This document shows positions 1-7,826 of a stretch of DNA of 34,882 nucleotides, piece by piece. The stretch is from Nocardiopsis sp. CC223A (GTDB lineage Bacteria > Actinomycetota > Actinomycetes > Streptosporangiales > Streptosporangiaceae), in contig NZ_JASFDV010000074.1 in NCBI RefSeq assembly GCF_030766825.1, forward strand, positions 1 to 34,882. The letters are read 5' to 3'. Position 1 is the first letter of the stretch. Every line of letters starts with the position of its first letter. The notes beneath the pieces were generated by a model that did not search any database, was not told where the DNA came from, and worked only from the letters and a program-made list of their open reading frames with translations. The position numbers and the translations under genes were made by a program.

Positions 1-32
1 ATCTCTCTCCCGGGCCCCCTCTCAGGTGCGCC

Positions 33-212
33 CTACTCTTCGTCCTCGTCGTCCAGCCGGGCCAGCCAGGTGGCCAGCCGGTCGACCGGGGTCTCGAACT
101 CGGGGTGGACGTCGGTGAACGTCCGCAACTGCTCGGCGAGCCAGGCGAAGCTGACCTCCTCCTCGCCGCGGCGTTTCTCCAACTCCTCGATTCCGCGATC
201 CGTGTAGTACAA
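33..212 (-). CDS. DUF6104-like small acidic protein downstream of kgd
   Basis: This 59-residue protein starts at a TTG 12 nt after the kgd stop, with an AGGGG ribosome site six bases before it. The product begins L/M-YYTDRGIEELEKRRGEEE, has a WLAEQLRTF segment in the middle, and ends in an acidic DDEDEE tail. From memory this matches the small DUF6104 proteins that sit behind kgd/sucA in Streptomyces and relatives; their function is unknown to me. It has no signal peptide or membrane segment and is rich in charged residues, which suggests a cytosolic helical protein. The tight spacing implies co-transcription and translational coupling with kgd, so a link to 2-oxoglutarate metabolism is possible but unproven. 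The TTG is the only start that keeps the conserved YYTDRGIEEL opening. Confidence 0.8.
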   Translation of the reverse strand: MYYTDRGIEELEKRRGEEEVSFAWLAEQLRTFTDVHPEFETPVDRLATWLARLDDEDEE

Positions 213-224
213 CGCGCGCCCCTG

Positions 225-3200
225 CTAGTCCGCCGGCGGGAAGACCGTGTCCACCAGGGCGCGCTGCTCCGCCTCGTGCCGCTTGGCAGAACCGGCCGCG
301 GGCGAGGAGGACGCCGGACGCGAGATCCGGGTGAACGGGCGGTCGAGCTGCTCGGAGAAGACCAGTGCGACGAACGGCCACGGGCCCATGTTCGCCGGCT
401 CCTCCTGGACCCACAGGACCTCGCCCGCGTTCGGGTAGGCCTTGAGCTGCTCCCGGATCTCCTCGATCGGCAGCGGGTAGAGCCGCTCCGCCCGGATGAT
501 CGCGGTGTGCTTGTCACCGCTCTTGCGGCGCGCCGCGTCCAGGTCGTAGTAGATCTTGCCCGAGCACAGCACCACGCGGCGCACCTTCTCCGGAGCGATC
601 GAGTCGTCCGTGATGAGCGGCCGGAAGTGCCCCGAGGTGAAGTCGGAGGCGGCGGAGGTCGCGGCCTTCAGGCGCAGCAGCGACTTGGGCGTGAAGATCA
701 CCAGCGGCCGCTCGACCGGCGACTTCGCCTGCCAGCGCAGCAGGTGGAAGTAGCTCGCCGGGGTCGTCGGCATCGCGACGGTCATGTTCTCCTGCGCGCA
801 CTGCTGGAGGAACCGCTCGATCCGGGCCGAGGAGTGGTCCGGGCCCTGGCCCTCGTAGCCGTGCGGCAGCAGCAGGGTCACGCTGGAGCGCTGGCCCCAC
901 TTCTGCTCACCGGAGCTGATGTACTCGTCGATGATGGTCTGCGCGCCGTTGACGAAGTCACCGAACTGCGCCTCCCACATCACCAGCGCATCGGGGCGGG
1001 TGAGCGAGTAGCCGTACTCGAAGCCCAGCGCCGCGTACTCGCTCAGCAGCGAGTCGTGGACGTGGAACTTCACGGTGCCGTTGTCGAACTGCTTGAGCGG
1101 CGTGTAGGACTCGCCGGTCTCGCGGTCCACCAGTCCGGCGTGGCGCTGACCGAAGGTGCCGCGGCGGCTGTCCTGACCGACCAGGCGGACCGGGTGCCCG
1201 TCCAGCAGCAGCCCGCCGAAGGCCAGCATCTCGCCGGTGGCCCAGTCCACCGCGTCGTTCTCCACCATCGTGGCGCGGCGGGTCATCTGGGGGGCCAGCC
1301 GCGGGTGCGGGGTGAAGCCGTCGGGCATGTTCACCTGGGTGTCGATGATCCGCTTGACGGTCTCGGTGCTGATGGCGGTCTCGACCGAGGAGTGGTCCAG
1401 GCGGCCCTCGGTGAACACCTCGGGCTTGACCACGGCGCCCGGCTCGATCGGCTTCCTGTCGGCCTCACGGGTCTCCGTGAACGCGCGCTCCAGTTCGGTC
1501 TGGTAGTCGCGCAGCGCCGACTCGGCCTCCTCCACCGTGATGTCGCCGCGGCCGATGAGGGCCTCGGTGTACAGCTTGCGGGTGGAGCGCTTGGCGTCGA
1601 TGACGTTGTACATCAGCGGCTGGGTGAACTCGGGGTTGTCGCCCTCGTTGTGGCCGCGGCGGCGGTAGCAGACGAGGTCGATCACGACGTCCTTGTTGAA
1701 CGCCTGGCGGTAGGCGAAGGCCAGGTGCGCGACCCGGACCACGGCTTCGGGGTCGTCCCCGTTGACGTGGAAGATCGGCGCCTGCACCATCCGCGCCACG
1801 TCGGTGGCGTACACGCTGGAGCGGCTGTCCGACGGCGAGGTGGTGAAGCCCACCTGGTTGTTCACGACGATGTGAACGGTGCCGCCGGTGCGGTAGCCGC
1901 GCAGCTGGGACAGGTTGAGGGTCTCGGCGACCACGCCCTGCCCGGCGAACGCCGCGTCGCCGTGGATGAGGATCGGCAGCACGGTGAAGCCGTGCGCGCC
2001 CTTGTCGAGCACGTCCTGCTTGGCGCGGACGATGCCCTCCAGGACCGGGTCGACGGTCTCCAGGTGGGACGGGTTGGCCGCCAGCGAGATGGCGATCTTC
2101 TCGCCCTCCCGGGTCTGGAAGTCCCCCTCGGTGCCCAGGTGGTACTTGACGTCACCGGAGCCGTGCGCGCTGCGCGGGTCGAGGTTGCCCTCGAACTCGC
2201 CGAAGATCTGCCCGTAGGACTTGCCGCAGATGTTGGCCAGCACGTTGAGGCGGCCGCGGTGGGCCATGCCGATGACGGCCTCGTCCAGCCCGGACCTGGC
2301 GGCCTTGGAGATCACACCGTCGAGCAGCGGGATCAGGGACTCGCCGCCCTCCAGGGAGAACCGCTTCTGGCCGACGTACTTGGTCTGGAGGAAGGTCTCG
2401 AACGCCTCGGCGCTGTTGAGCCGGTGCAGGATGTGCAGCTGCTCGTCACGGTCGAGCTTCTCGTGCTCGCGCTCGACGTGCGCCTGGATCCACTCCCGCT
2501 CCTCCGGGCTCTGGATGTGCATGTACTCGATACCCACCGTGCGGCAGTAGGTGTCGCGCAGCACGCCCAGGATGTCGCGCAGCTTCATGACCTGCTTGCC
2601 GCCGAAGCCCCCGGTCGGGAACTCGCGGTCCAGGTCCCACAGGGTCAGGCCGTGCTGGAGCACGTCCAGGTCCGGGTGCTTGCGCTGCTCGTGGTCGAGC
2701 GGGTTGGTGTCGGCCATGAGGTGGCCGCGCACGCGGTAGGCGTGGATCAGCTCCTGGACCCGGGTGGTCTTGTCGAGCTGGGTGGCCTTGTTGACGTGGA
2801 TGTCCTGCACCCAGCGCACCGGCTCGTAGGGGATGCGCAGGGAGTTGAAGATCTCGTCGTAGAAGCCGTTCTCGCCCAGCAGCAGCTGGTGGATCCGGCG
2901 CAGGAACTCACCCGACTGCGCACCCTGGATGATGCGGTGGTCGTAGGTGGAGGTCAGCGTCATGACCTTGCTGATGCCCAGCTCGGCCAGCGTGTCCGCG
3001 GAGGCGCCCTGGAACTCGGCCGGGTACTCCATGGCGCCGACACCCAGGATGGTGCCCTGGCCCGGCATGAGGCGCGGGACCGAGTGCACGGTGCCGATGC
3101 CGCCGGGGTTGGTGAGGCTGATGGTGGTGCCCTGGAAGTCCGGCACGCCCAGCTTGTTGGTGCGGGCCTTGCGGACCAGGTCCTCGTAGCCGCTCCAGAA

Positions 3201-3863
3201 CTCCATGAAGTCCATCTCGTCGGACCTCTTGATGGAGGGCACGACGAGCTGGCGCGAACCGTCCGGCTTCTGTAGGTCGATGGCCAGGCCGAAGTTCACA
3301 TGCTTGGGCTTGGCGACACCGGGCTTGCCGTCGATCTCCGTGTAGGAGTAGTTCATCTCCGGCATCGATTCGAGTGCCTTGACCATGGCGTAGCCGATGA
3401 GGTGGGTGAAGGAGACCTTCCCACCGCGACCGCGCCGGAGATGGTTGTTGATGACGATCCGGTTGTCGAAGAGCAGCTTGACCGGCACCGCGCGCACACT
3501 GGTCGCGGTCGGCATGGTCAGGCTCGACTCCATGTTGGTCGCGGTGCGCGCCGGTGCGCCGCGCAGCCGCTCCTCGTCGACCCGGAGGGCCTCGTCCGCG
3601 CTCGGGGCCGCCGCCTTGGCGGGGGCCGGCGCGGCGGGCTTCTTGGGTGCGGCGGTGGCGGCGGGGGTCGTGGCCTGCGCCTTGACGGCGGCGGTCCCCC
3701 CGCTCTTCGCACCGGCCGACTCCGCGGGCTTGTAGTCCGCGAAGAAGTTCCACCAGGCCTTGTCGACCGAGTTCGGGTCGTTCAAGTACTTCTGATAAAG
3801 CTCCTCGACCAACCACTCGTTGGGACCAAAGTCTGTCAGGGGTTGAGACGCCTCAGACGACAC
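225..3863 (-). CDS. kgd: Multifunctional 2-oxoglutarate decarboxylase/dehydrogenase E1 with fused E2-type acyltransferase domain
   Basis: The product of 1212 residues is close to the usual length of actinobacterial Kgd/OdhA. Residues 1-45 hold the conserved FGPNEWLVEELYQKY helix. Residues 46-95 are an Ala/Pro/Lys linker. Residues about 110-330 form an acyltransferase catalytic domain ending in TYDHRIIQGA, where H309 is the catalytic histidine. The rest is a thiamine-diphosphate E1 domain with GMAHRGRLNV (H535) and the cofactor motif running from GDAAFAGQG (635) to NNQ (670). The family decarboxylates 2-oxoglutarate and passes the succinyl group on in the TCA cycle; the fused form is typical of Actinobacteria and is regulated by acetyl-CoA and GarA/OdhI in studied members. 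The start is GTG with a weak ribosome site, but the FGxNEWLVEE opening supports it. The last gene of the unit is the small DUF6104-like gene. Confidence 0.96.
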   Translation of the reverse strand: MSSEASQPLTDFGPNEWLVEELYQKYLNDPNSVDKAWWNFFADYKPAESAGAKSGGTAAVKAQATTPAATAAPKKPAAPAPAKAAAPSADEALRVDEERLRGAPARTATNMESSLTMPTATSVRAVPVKLLFDNRIVINNHLRRGRGGKVSFTHLIGYAMVKALESMPEMNYSYTEIDGKPGVAKPKHVNFGLAIDLQKPDGSRQLVVPSIKRSDEMDFMEFWSGYEDLVRKARTNKLGVPDFQGTTISLTNPGGIGTVHSVPRLMPGQGTILGVGAMEYPAEFQGASADTLAELGISKVMTLTSTYDHRIIQGAQSGEFLRRIHQLLLGENGFYDEIFNSLRIPYEPVRWVQDIHVNKATQLDKTTRVQELIHAYRVRGHLMADTNPLDHEQRKHPDLDVLQHGLTLWDLDREFPTGGFGGKQVMKLRDILGVLRDTYCRTVGIEYMHIQSPEEREWIQAHVEREHEKLDRDEQLHILHRLNSAEAFETFLQTKYVGQKRFSLEGGESLIPLLDGVISKAARSGLDEAVIGMAHRGRLNVLANICGKSYGQIFGEFEGNLDPRSAHGSGDVKYHLGTEGDFQTREGEKIAISLAANPSHLETVDPVLEGIVRAKQDVLDKGAHGFTVLPILIHGDAAFAGQGVVAETLNLSQLRGYRTGGTVHIVVNNQVGFTTSPSDSRSSVYATDVARMVQAPIFHVNGDDPEAVVRVAHLAFAYRQAFNKDVVIDLVCYRRRGHNEGDNPEFTQPLMYNVIDAKRSTRKLYTEALIGRGDITVEEAESALRDYQTELERAFTETREADRKPIEPGAVVKPEVFTEGRLDHSSVETAISTETVKRIIDTQVNMPDGFTPHPRLAPQMTRRATMVENDAVDWATGEMLAFGGLLLDGHPVRLVGQDSRRGTFGQRHAGLVDRETGESYTPLKQFDNGTVKFHVHDSLLSEYAALGFEYGYSLTRPDALVMWEAQFGDFVNGAQTIIDEYISSGEQKWGQRSSVTLLLPHGYEGQGPDHSSARIERFLQQCAQENMTVAMPTTPASYFHLLRWQAKSPVERPLVIFTPKSLLRLKAATSAASDFTSGHFRPLITDDSIAPEKVRRVVLCSGKIYYDLDAARRKSGDKHTAIIRAERLYPLPIEEIREQLKAYPNAGEVLWVQEEPANMGPWPFVALVFSEQLDRPFTRISRPASSSPAAGSAKRHEAEQRALVDTVFPPAD

Positions 3864-4507
3864 GGCGGAGATCGCCCACTTCCGCAGCTCGCTCGTGAAT
3901 GTGTAGGAAGACGGGTGGCTGCCGGCTCGGCGGGCTCAGGGAAGAACGGTGGTCGACCGCGTGGCGGAAGACCGGTCTGACCAGGCCGGCGCTCGTCGGT
4001 TCCCAGGCTACTTGTACCGGCATCCCATCGGGGAACGCGGACCGTGTTGAAACTAGGAGATAGCTAACAATTTTTCACAATCATATTAGCGCTACGCGTT
4101 GGTAACCAAGCGTAGTGTGCCTGTGCTGTCTGGTTTGTTGTTTTTTATGGGGTTTTCAGGGTGTGAAACCCGTGGCCGCTACCGGCCGCCCCCGATGTGT
4201 CCTGTACCGCTCTCGACATCGAGATTCCGGGGGAACCCGATCCCGGCGGGGCCCGTCGGAGTAGGTGCAAACGGCCGGGCGGGACGGCCGGGTCCCACCG
4301 CCGACGTTCCCAGCGGGAGCGGCGGGCCCCGGGCCCGGCCGTCGCGCGTTTCCCCTCGGTAGCAGGCCTCCCAGCTCGCGAAACGCCGGTGAACGCCGCC
4401 GAACTTGTGCGGATCTGTGCGCTCTTCGAGGTTCTCCCGCGCCGACGCGCCCCACGTGCCAAGATCGCGATACGCGCACACCGGACACACAGGGGTGGGA
4501 GAGACCC
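3864..4507. promoter_or_regulatory. Divergent AT-rich regulatory gap between kgd and the blaI-like gene
   Basis: This 644-bp stretch has no convincing gene. GC content drops sharply between about 4050 and 4160, as expected for promoters. At 4092-4115 an inverted repeat pairs CTACGC plus TTGG with CCAA plus GCGTAG with one bulged G; its core TTGGTAACCAA is an 11-bp palindrome. GCTAA at 4063-4067 and TTAGC at 4086-4090 form a looser pair. GGGTTT (4150-4155) and AAACCC (4166-4171) form another small inverted repeat. I could not assign the -35/-10 boxes of either gene with confidence. The part from 4200 to 4500 is plain GC-rich sequence. Confidence 0.5.
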
Positions 4508-4882
4508 ATGAGGGGCCTGGGGGAACTGGAAGCCGCCATCATGGACGCGCTGTGGCGGTCCGAGGAGCCGCTGCCCGTACGGCTCGTCCACGAGACGATG
4601 GTCTACGACCGGGACATCGCGTACACCACCGTCATGACGGTCGCCGGGATCCTCTACAACAAGGGCCTGCTCGACCGCGAGAAGCGCGGCCGCGCCTGGG
4701 TGTACTGGACGCTGGAGACCCGCGCCGAGTACACCGCCCGGGTCATGGACGAGTTCCTCGGCACCTGCCCCGAGCCCCAGGCCACCCTGCGCAGCTTCGT
4801 CGAGCGCTTCAGCGACGAGGAGATGGCCTCCTTCCACCGGGTGCTCAGCCAGGTCCGCCTCAACCGCGGCGTCGCCAGCTAG
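4508..4882 (+). CDS. BlaI/MecI/CopY-family winged-helix repressor
   Basis: This is a 124-residue regulator. It opens with GELEAAIMDALW, the hallmark first helix of the Penicillinase_R (BlaI/MecI) family, followed by a winged helix with TTVMTVAGILYNKGLL as the recognition-helix region and GRAWVYW as the wing. A C-terminal helical part (about 75-120) would form the dimer. BlaI proteins repress beta-lactamase or respiration and copper genes and are usually relieved by a BlaR1-type M56 protease; no such partner lies in this window, so it is an orphan here. The ATG has a GGGAGAG ribosome site just upstream. It faces the MFS gene convergently across the repeat region, so the MFS gene is not in its operon. 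Target unknown. Confidence 0.9.
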   Translation: MRGLGELEAAIMDALWRSEEPLPVRLVHETMVYDRDIAYTTVMTVAGILYNKGLLDREKRGRAWVYWTLETRAEYTARVMDEFLGTCPEPQATLRSFVERFSDEEMASFHRVLSQVRLNRGVAS

Positions 4883-4902
4883 GGCGTTTTCGACGGATCA
4901 TT

Positions 4903-5146
4903 CCGGGCCCGCCTGTCGCCCGTCGCCGCCCTCGACGGGTGCCTTCGGCGCGGTACCGCCGCGGGGCCGTGAGGTGGTCTCCCGCGGTGCCGCCTTCGCC
5001 CGGGCGGCCGAGACCCGGGCCCGCCTGTCGCCCGTCGCCGCCCTCGACGGGTGCCTTCGGCGCGGTACCGCCGCGGGGCCGTGAGGCGGCCTCCCGCGGT
5101 GCCGCCTTCGCCCGGGCGGCCGATCCGGGCCGACCTGCGCCCGTCG
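4903..5146. repeat. Tandem repeat, 112-bp unit, two copies plus a partial third
   Basis: Copy 1 spans 4903-5014 and copy 2 spans 5015-5124. Comparing them by eye I find only two substitutions, both T to C (GGTGGTC versus GGCGGCC), and a two-base shortening at the end of copy 2. A degraded third copy begins at 5125 and fades out near 5146. Each unit contains the palindrome GCGGTACCGC. The array fills most of the 359-bp gap between two convergent genes. The open frames across it translate the repeat and show no domain I recognise. The rest of the gap (5147-5241) shows nothing notable. Confidence 0.9.
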
Positions 5147-5241
5147 TCCTGCGAGGGATCGCCTCGCGGCCGCTCGTGTCCTTCGGTGCGAGCGCCGAGC
5201 CGCACGAAGGCATCCGCCGAACACGCCCTGGCGGCGTGCGG

Positions 5242-6477
5242 TCAGGGCGCCCTGCGCAGGCGGCGCACACCCGGCACGGCCAGCGCCGCCAGGGTCGCGG
5301 CCACCGTCAGCGCGGCCAGTGCGAGCAGCGCGTTCCGCGGTCCGACCGCCGCCGCCACCGGGCCGACAGCGACCTGGCCGACGGGGATCGCGACGAACGA
5401 CCCCAGGGCGTCGTAAGAGTACACCCGGGACAGCCGGTCGGCCGGGACGTTCTCCTGCACCGACACGTTCCAGGCCACCTCGAACTGCTCCACGGCCACC
5501 CCCGTCACGAACATGGCGGCGACCAGCACCAGGGGCGCGGCCGGCAGGGACAGCGCGTACAGCGGCACCGCCTGGACCGCGACCAGGGCCACCCCGAACA
5601 GCAGTGCCCGGCGCGGCCGCCACCGGGCGGCCAGGAACCCGCCGACCAGCATCCCGGCGCTCTGGGCCGCCACGACCAGCCCCCAGACCGCCCGGCCGAA
5701 GGACTCGTCGGCGATCGCCGGTCCCAGCACCGCCACCGACGCCGACCAGGCGGCGTTGGTCACCATGAACTGCGCCACCACCACCCACACCCACGAGCGG
5801 GCGGTGAACTCGCGCCACCCCTCGACCAGGTCGCGCAGCACGCCCGCCCCTCCCGTGCCGGCCTCCGCGCCCGGAACCCGCAACAGCACGAACGCCGCGC
5901 AGGCCAGCGCGTACAGTCCCGCGTCGGCGGTGATGGACCAGCCGGGTCCGACGAACGCGACCACGGCCCCGCCCAGGGACAGCCCGGCCACCATCGCACC
6001 GTTCCCGGTCAGCCGGACCACCGCGTTGGCCTGGCGCAGCAACCCGCGTGGCACCGTCTGGGGGAGCAGCGCGGCGGACGCGGGCAGGTTCACCGCGGCC
6101 GCGGCCCCGTTGAGCACGCTCAGCCCCACCATCAGCGGCAGCGACGCCGTCCCGGTCAGCAGGGCCGCGCCCAGCACCCCCTGGGCCAGGGCGGCCAGGG
6201 CACAGCCGCCGCGCAGCACCAGGGAACGGGGGAGCCGGTCCGCGACCACCCCGCCGAGCAGCAGCAGGACCACGTTGGCGACGGACCGCGCGCCCACCAC
6301 CAGGCCGACCTGGACCAGGGACCCGGTCACGTCCAGCACGGCGAACGCCAGCGCCACGTTCGCCAGCCCGTTGCCCAGGGACATCAGCAGCCGCCCGGCG
6401 GCCAGCGCCCGGAACGGGCCGTGCCGCAGCGGCGCCCCCATCCCGGCCGTGCGCCCCGCGTCCTCCGTCGCCGTCAC
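5242..6477 (-). CDS. Major facilitator superfamily transporter, probable drug/metabolite exporter
   Basis: The product is a 411-residue protein with about twelve hydrophobic segments. The first helix (LAAGRLLMSLGNGLANVALAF) is followed by a loop containing GGVVADRLPRS, the conserved MFS motif between helices 2 and 3. The two halves are joined near residue 200 by a short loop containing VEGWREFTARSWVW, as in the MFS_3 / enterobactin-exporter-like group of actinobacterial efflux proteins. It would sit in the cytoplasmic membrane and use the proton gradient; the substrate cannot be read from sequence. The start is GTG at 6477 with a G-rich ribosome site; an ATG twelve codons inside is an alternative. 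It lies 70 bp downstream of the suppressor-of-fused-like gene on the same strand, so co-transcription is possible. Confidence 0.88.
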   Translation of the reverse strand: MTATEDAGRTAGMGAPLRHGPFRALAAGRLLMSLGNGLANVALAFAVLDVTGSLVQVGLVVGARSVANVVLLLLGGVVADRLPRSLVLRGGCALAALAQGVLGAALLTGTASLPLMVGLSVLNGAAAAVNLPASAALLPQTVPRGLLRQANAVVRLTGNGAMVAGLSLGGAVVAFVGPGWSITADAGLYALACAAFVLLRVPGAEAGTGGAGVLRDLVEGWREFTARSWVWVVVAQFMVTNAAWSASVAVLGPAIADESFGRAVWGLVVAAQSAGMLVGGFLAARWRPRRALLFGVALVAVQAVPLYALSLPAAPLVLVAAMFVTGVAVEQFEVAWNVSVQENVPADRLSRVYSYDALGSFVAIPVGQVAVGPVAAAVGPRNALLALAALTVAATLAALAVPGVRRLRRAP

Positions 6478-6547
6478 ACCCGCACCCCCGCCTCGCCTCC
6501 GGAACCCGGGGATCGTCCCAGAGCCCGGTGCGGGGGGCCACGGTTTT

Positions 6548-7633
6548 TCAGGACAGGATCCAGCTGCGGCCCTCGGCGGCCAGCTTCTCCACCAGGGTCG
6601 CGCTGTCGTGCTCCTTGGCGAACAGGTGCTCGGGGCGGGTGATGGGCACGATCCACAGCCACCGCACCGGGTCGCCCTGGAAGGCCAGCCCCGAGGTGTC
6701 CGGCGGCGCGTGGCCCTCGGCGGTCACCAGCGGCGAGGGGTCCTCCAACAGCAGCACCGCCCCCGCGCCCCGGCGCATCGCCCGGTCCTCGGGGTTGTCC
6801 AGCCACTTCACCGTGTGCCCGGTGCCGAACCAGGTCACCGCCCGCCACGGGAACGCCCCGATCCACCGGAAGATCCGCGCGGCGTGGTGCGCGGGCATGG
6901 TGGTGGCCAGTGCCAGCTCCACCCTCGCGTACTTGGAGGTGTCGGCCATGTACCGGTCCAGGGTGGGCATCCGCTGCCCGCACATGCCCACGGTCGACAG
7001 GACCGTGAACGGCCGGTGCCCGGTGGGCGGGCGCTCCGACACCCGCAGCAGCGGCGGGTGGCCGTCGGACACGTCCCAGTAGTGGCCGGCCTCGCCCACC
7101 GACCGGTTGAGGTGGCCCAGCACCGTGCGCTGCACGCTGCGCCAGGCGCCCGAGGCCCGCCGCCAGTCCCAGTAGGCCTCGGCGTGCACCACCCGTGGCC
7201 ACAGCTGTCCCTTGACCGGGTCCAGCTCCCAGGCGTAGGCGCTGCGCCCGATCGCCTCGCGGGCGTACCCGGGCAGGCCGCTGTCGGCCTCGGCCCAGCC
7301 GGGGATGACCGCGAGCAGGCCCTCCTCGTCGACCAGGGCGACCCCGTCGCCCTCCTCGAACCAGACCGCGCGCAGACAGGAGGGGTCGAACCGGGGGCGC
7401 CCCTGCGGGTGCTTGGTGTGCCCCTCCGGCATCAGCGGTGCCCGCCCCTCGAAGGAGCCGCCGGGCTCGGCGGTGCGGGGGGCGATCCCGTGGTTGGCCA
7501 GCCACACCGGGACGCGGATGCGCCCGCGCGCGTCCAGCAGGTAGGCGGCCGTGGTCCGGGAGTCGCACTCGACGACGACGCGGCGGCTCTGATACGGGCT
7601 GATCTCGTCGAGCAGGACCTCGATCCCTGTCAC
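6548..7633 (-). CDS. Suppressor-of-fused (SUFU)-domain protein
   Basis: The GTG at 7633 gives 361 residues and is preferred over one four codons upstream because GGAGGG lies just before it. Residues 1-80 hold a YLLDARGRIRVPVWLANHG segment and a linker. Residues 80-200 are a Trp-rich region of unknown fold. Residues about 200-361 look like a SUFU domain: VLSTVGM at 211-217, then a YARVELAL strand, FRWIGAFPW, the WFGTGHTV signature around 268-275, and a C-terminal WIVPITRPEHL strand. Bacterial SUFU proteins are soluble; many are thought to be immunity proteins of polymorphic toxins, but that rests on gene context and I see no toxin gene here. Function is therefore unknown. It is divergent from rlmN. 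Confidence 0.72.
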   Translation of the reverse strand: MTGIEVLLDEISPYQSRRVVVECDSRTTAAYLLDARGRIRVPVWLANHGIAPRTAEPGGSFEGRAPLMPEGHTKHPQGRPRFDPSCLRAVWFEEGDGVALVDEEGLLAVIPGWAEADSGLPGYAREAIGRSAYAWELDPVKGQLWPRVVHAEAYWDWRRASGAWRSVQRTVLGHLNRSVGEAGHYWDVSDGHPPLLRVSERPPTGHRPFTVLSTVGMCGQRMPTLDRYMADTSKYARVELALATTMPAHHAARIFRWIGAFPWRAVTWFGTGHTVKWLDNPEDRAMRRGAGAVLLLEDPSPLVTAEGHAPPDTSGLAFQGDPVRWLWIVPITRPEHLFAKEHDSATLVEKLAAEGRSWILS

Positions 7634-7699
7634 CGGCCCTCCCACATGTGCCGATCCGCCGTCCTCCGCGGGCCCGATCCGACCCGTCCGCTCAATGCG

Positions 7700-7767
7700 T
7701 AGAATCGACGGTAGTGCCCTGACAGGCGGAGCCGTATCCGCAGCCGCGTATAGGTCGTATAACGACC
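7700..7767. promoter_or_regulatory. Promoter-like region and 15-bp palindrome upstream of rlmN
   Basis: TAGAAT at 7700-7705 is a good -10 match. At 7753-7767 the sequence GGTCGTATAACGACC is a perfect inverted repeat (six-base arms, three-base centre) that includes TATAAC, another possible -10. Either could drive rlmN at 7827. The palindrome overlapping a -10 is the usual layout of a repressor site, but I cannot name the protein. Confidence 0.4.
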
Positions 7768-7826
7768 CGACCCGCTGCCGTCCCGCGCCGGGCCGAGACC
7801 ATCGACTCCACCCTTACGGACTCTCT

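Noticed and set aside
105..3275. Very long open frame on the plus strand opposite kgd
   Set aside because: It is a GC-driven antisense shadow: its product is an extreme mix of Val, Leu, Arg, His, Asp and Gly with no domain, while the opposite strand encodes a clear Kgd.
4898..6642. Long frames on both strands across the repeat and MFS gene, with repeated Arg/Pro-rich peptides
   Set aside because: The repeated peptide simply translates the 112-bp repeat, and the rest are out-of-frame readings of the MFS gene with no domain.
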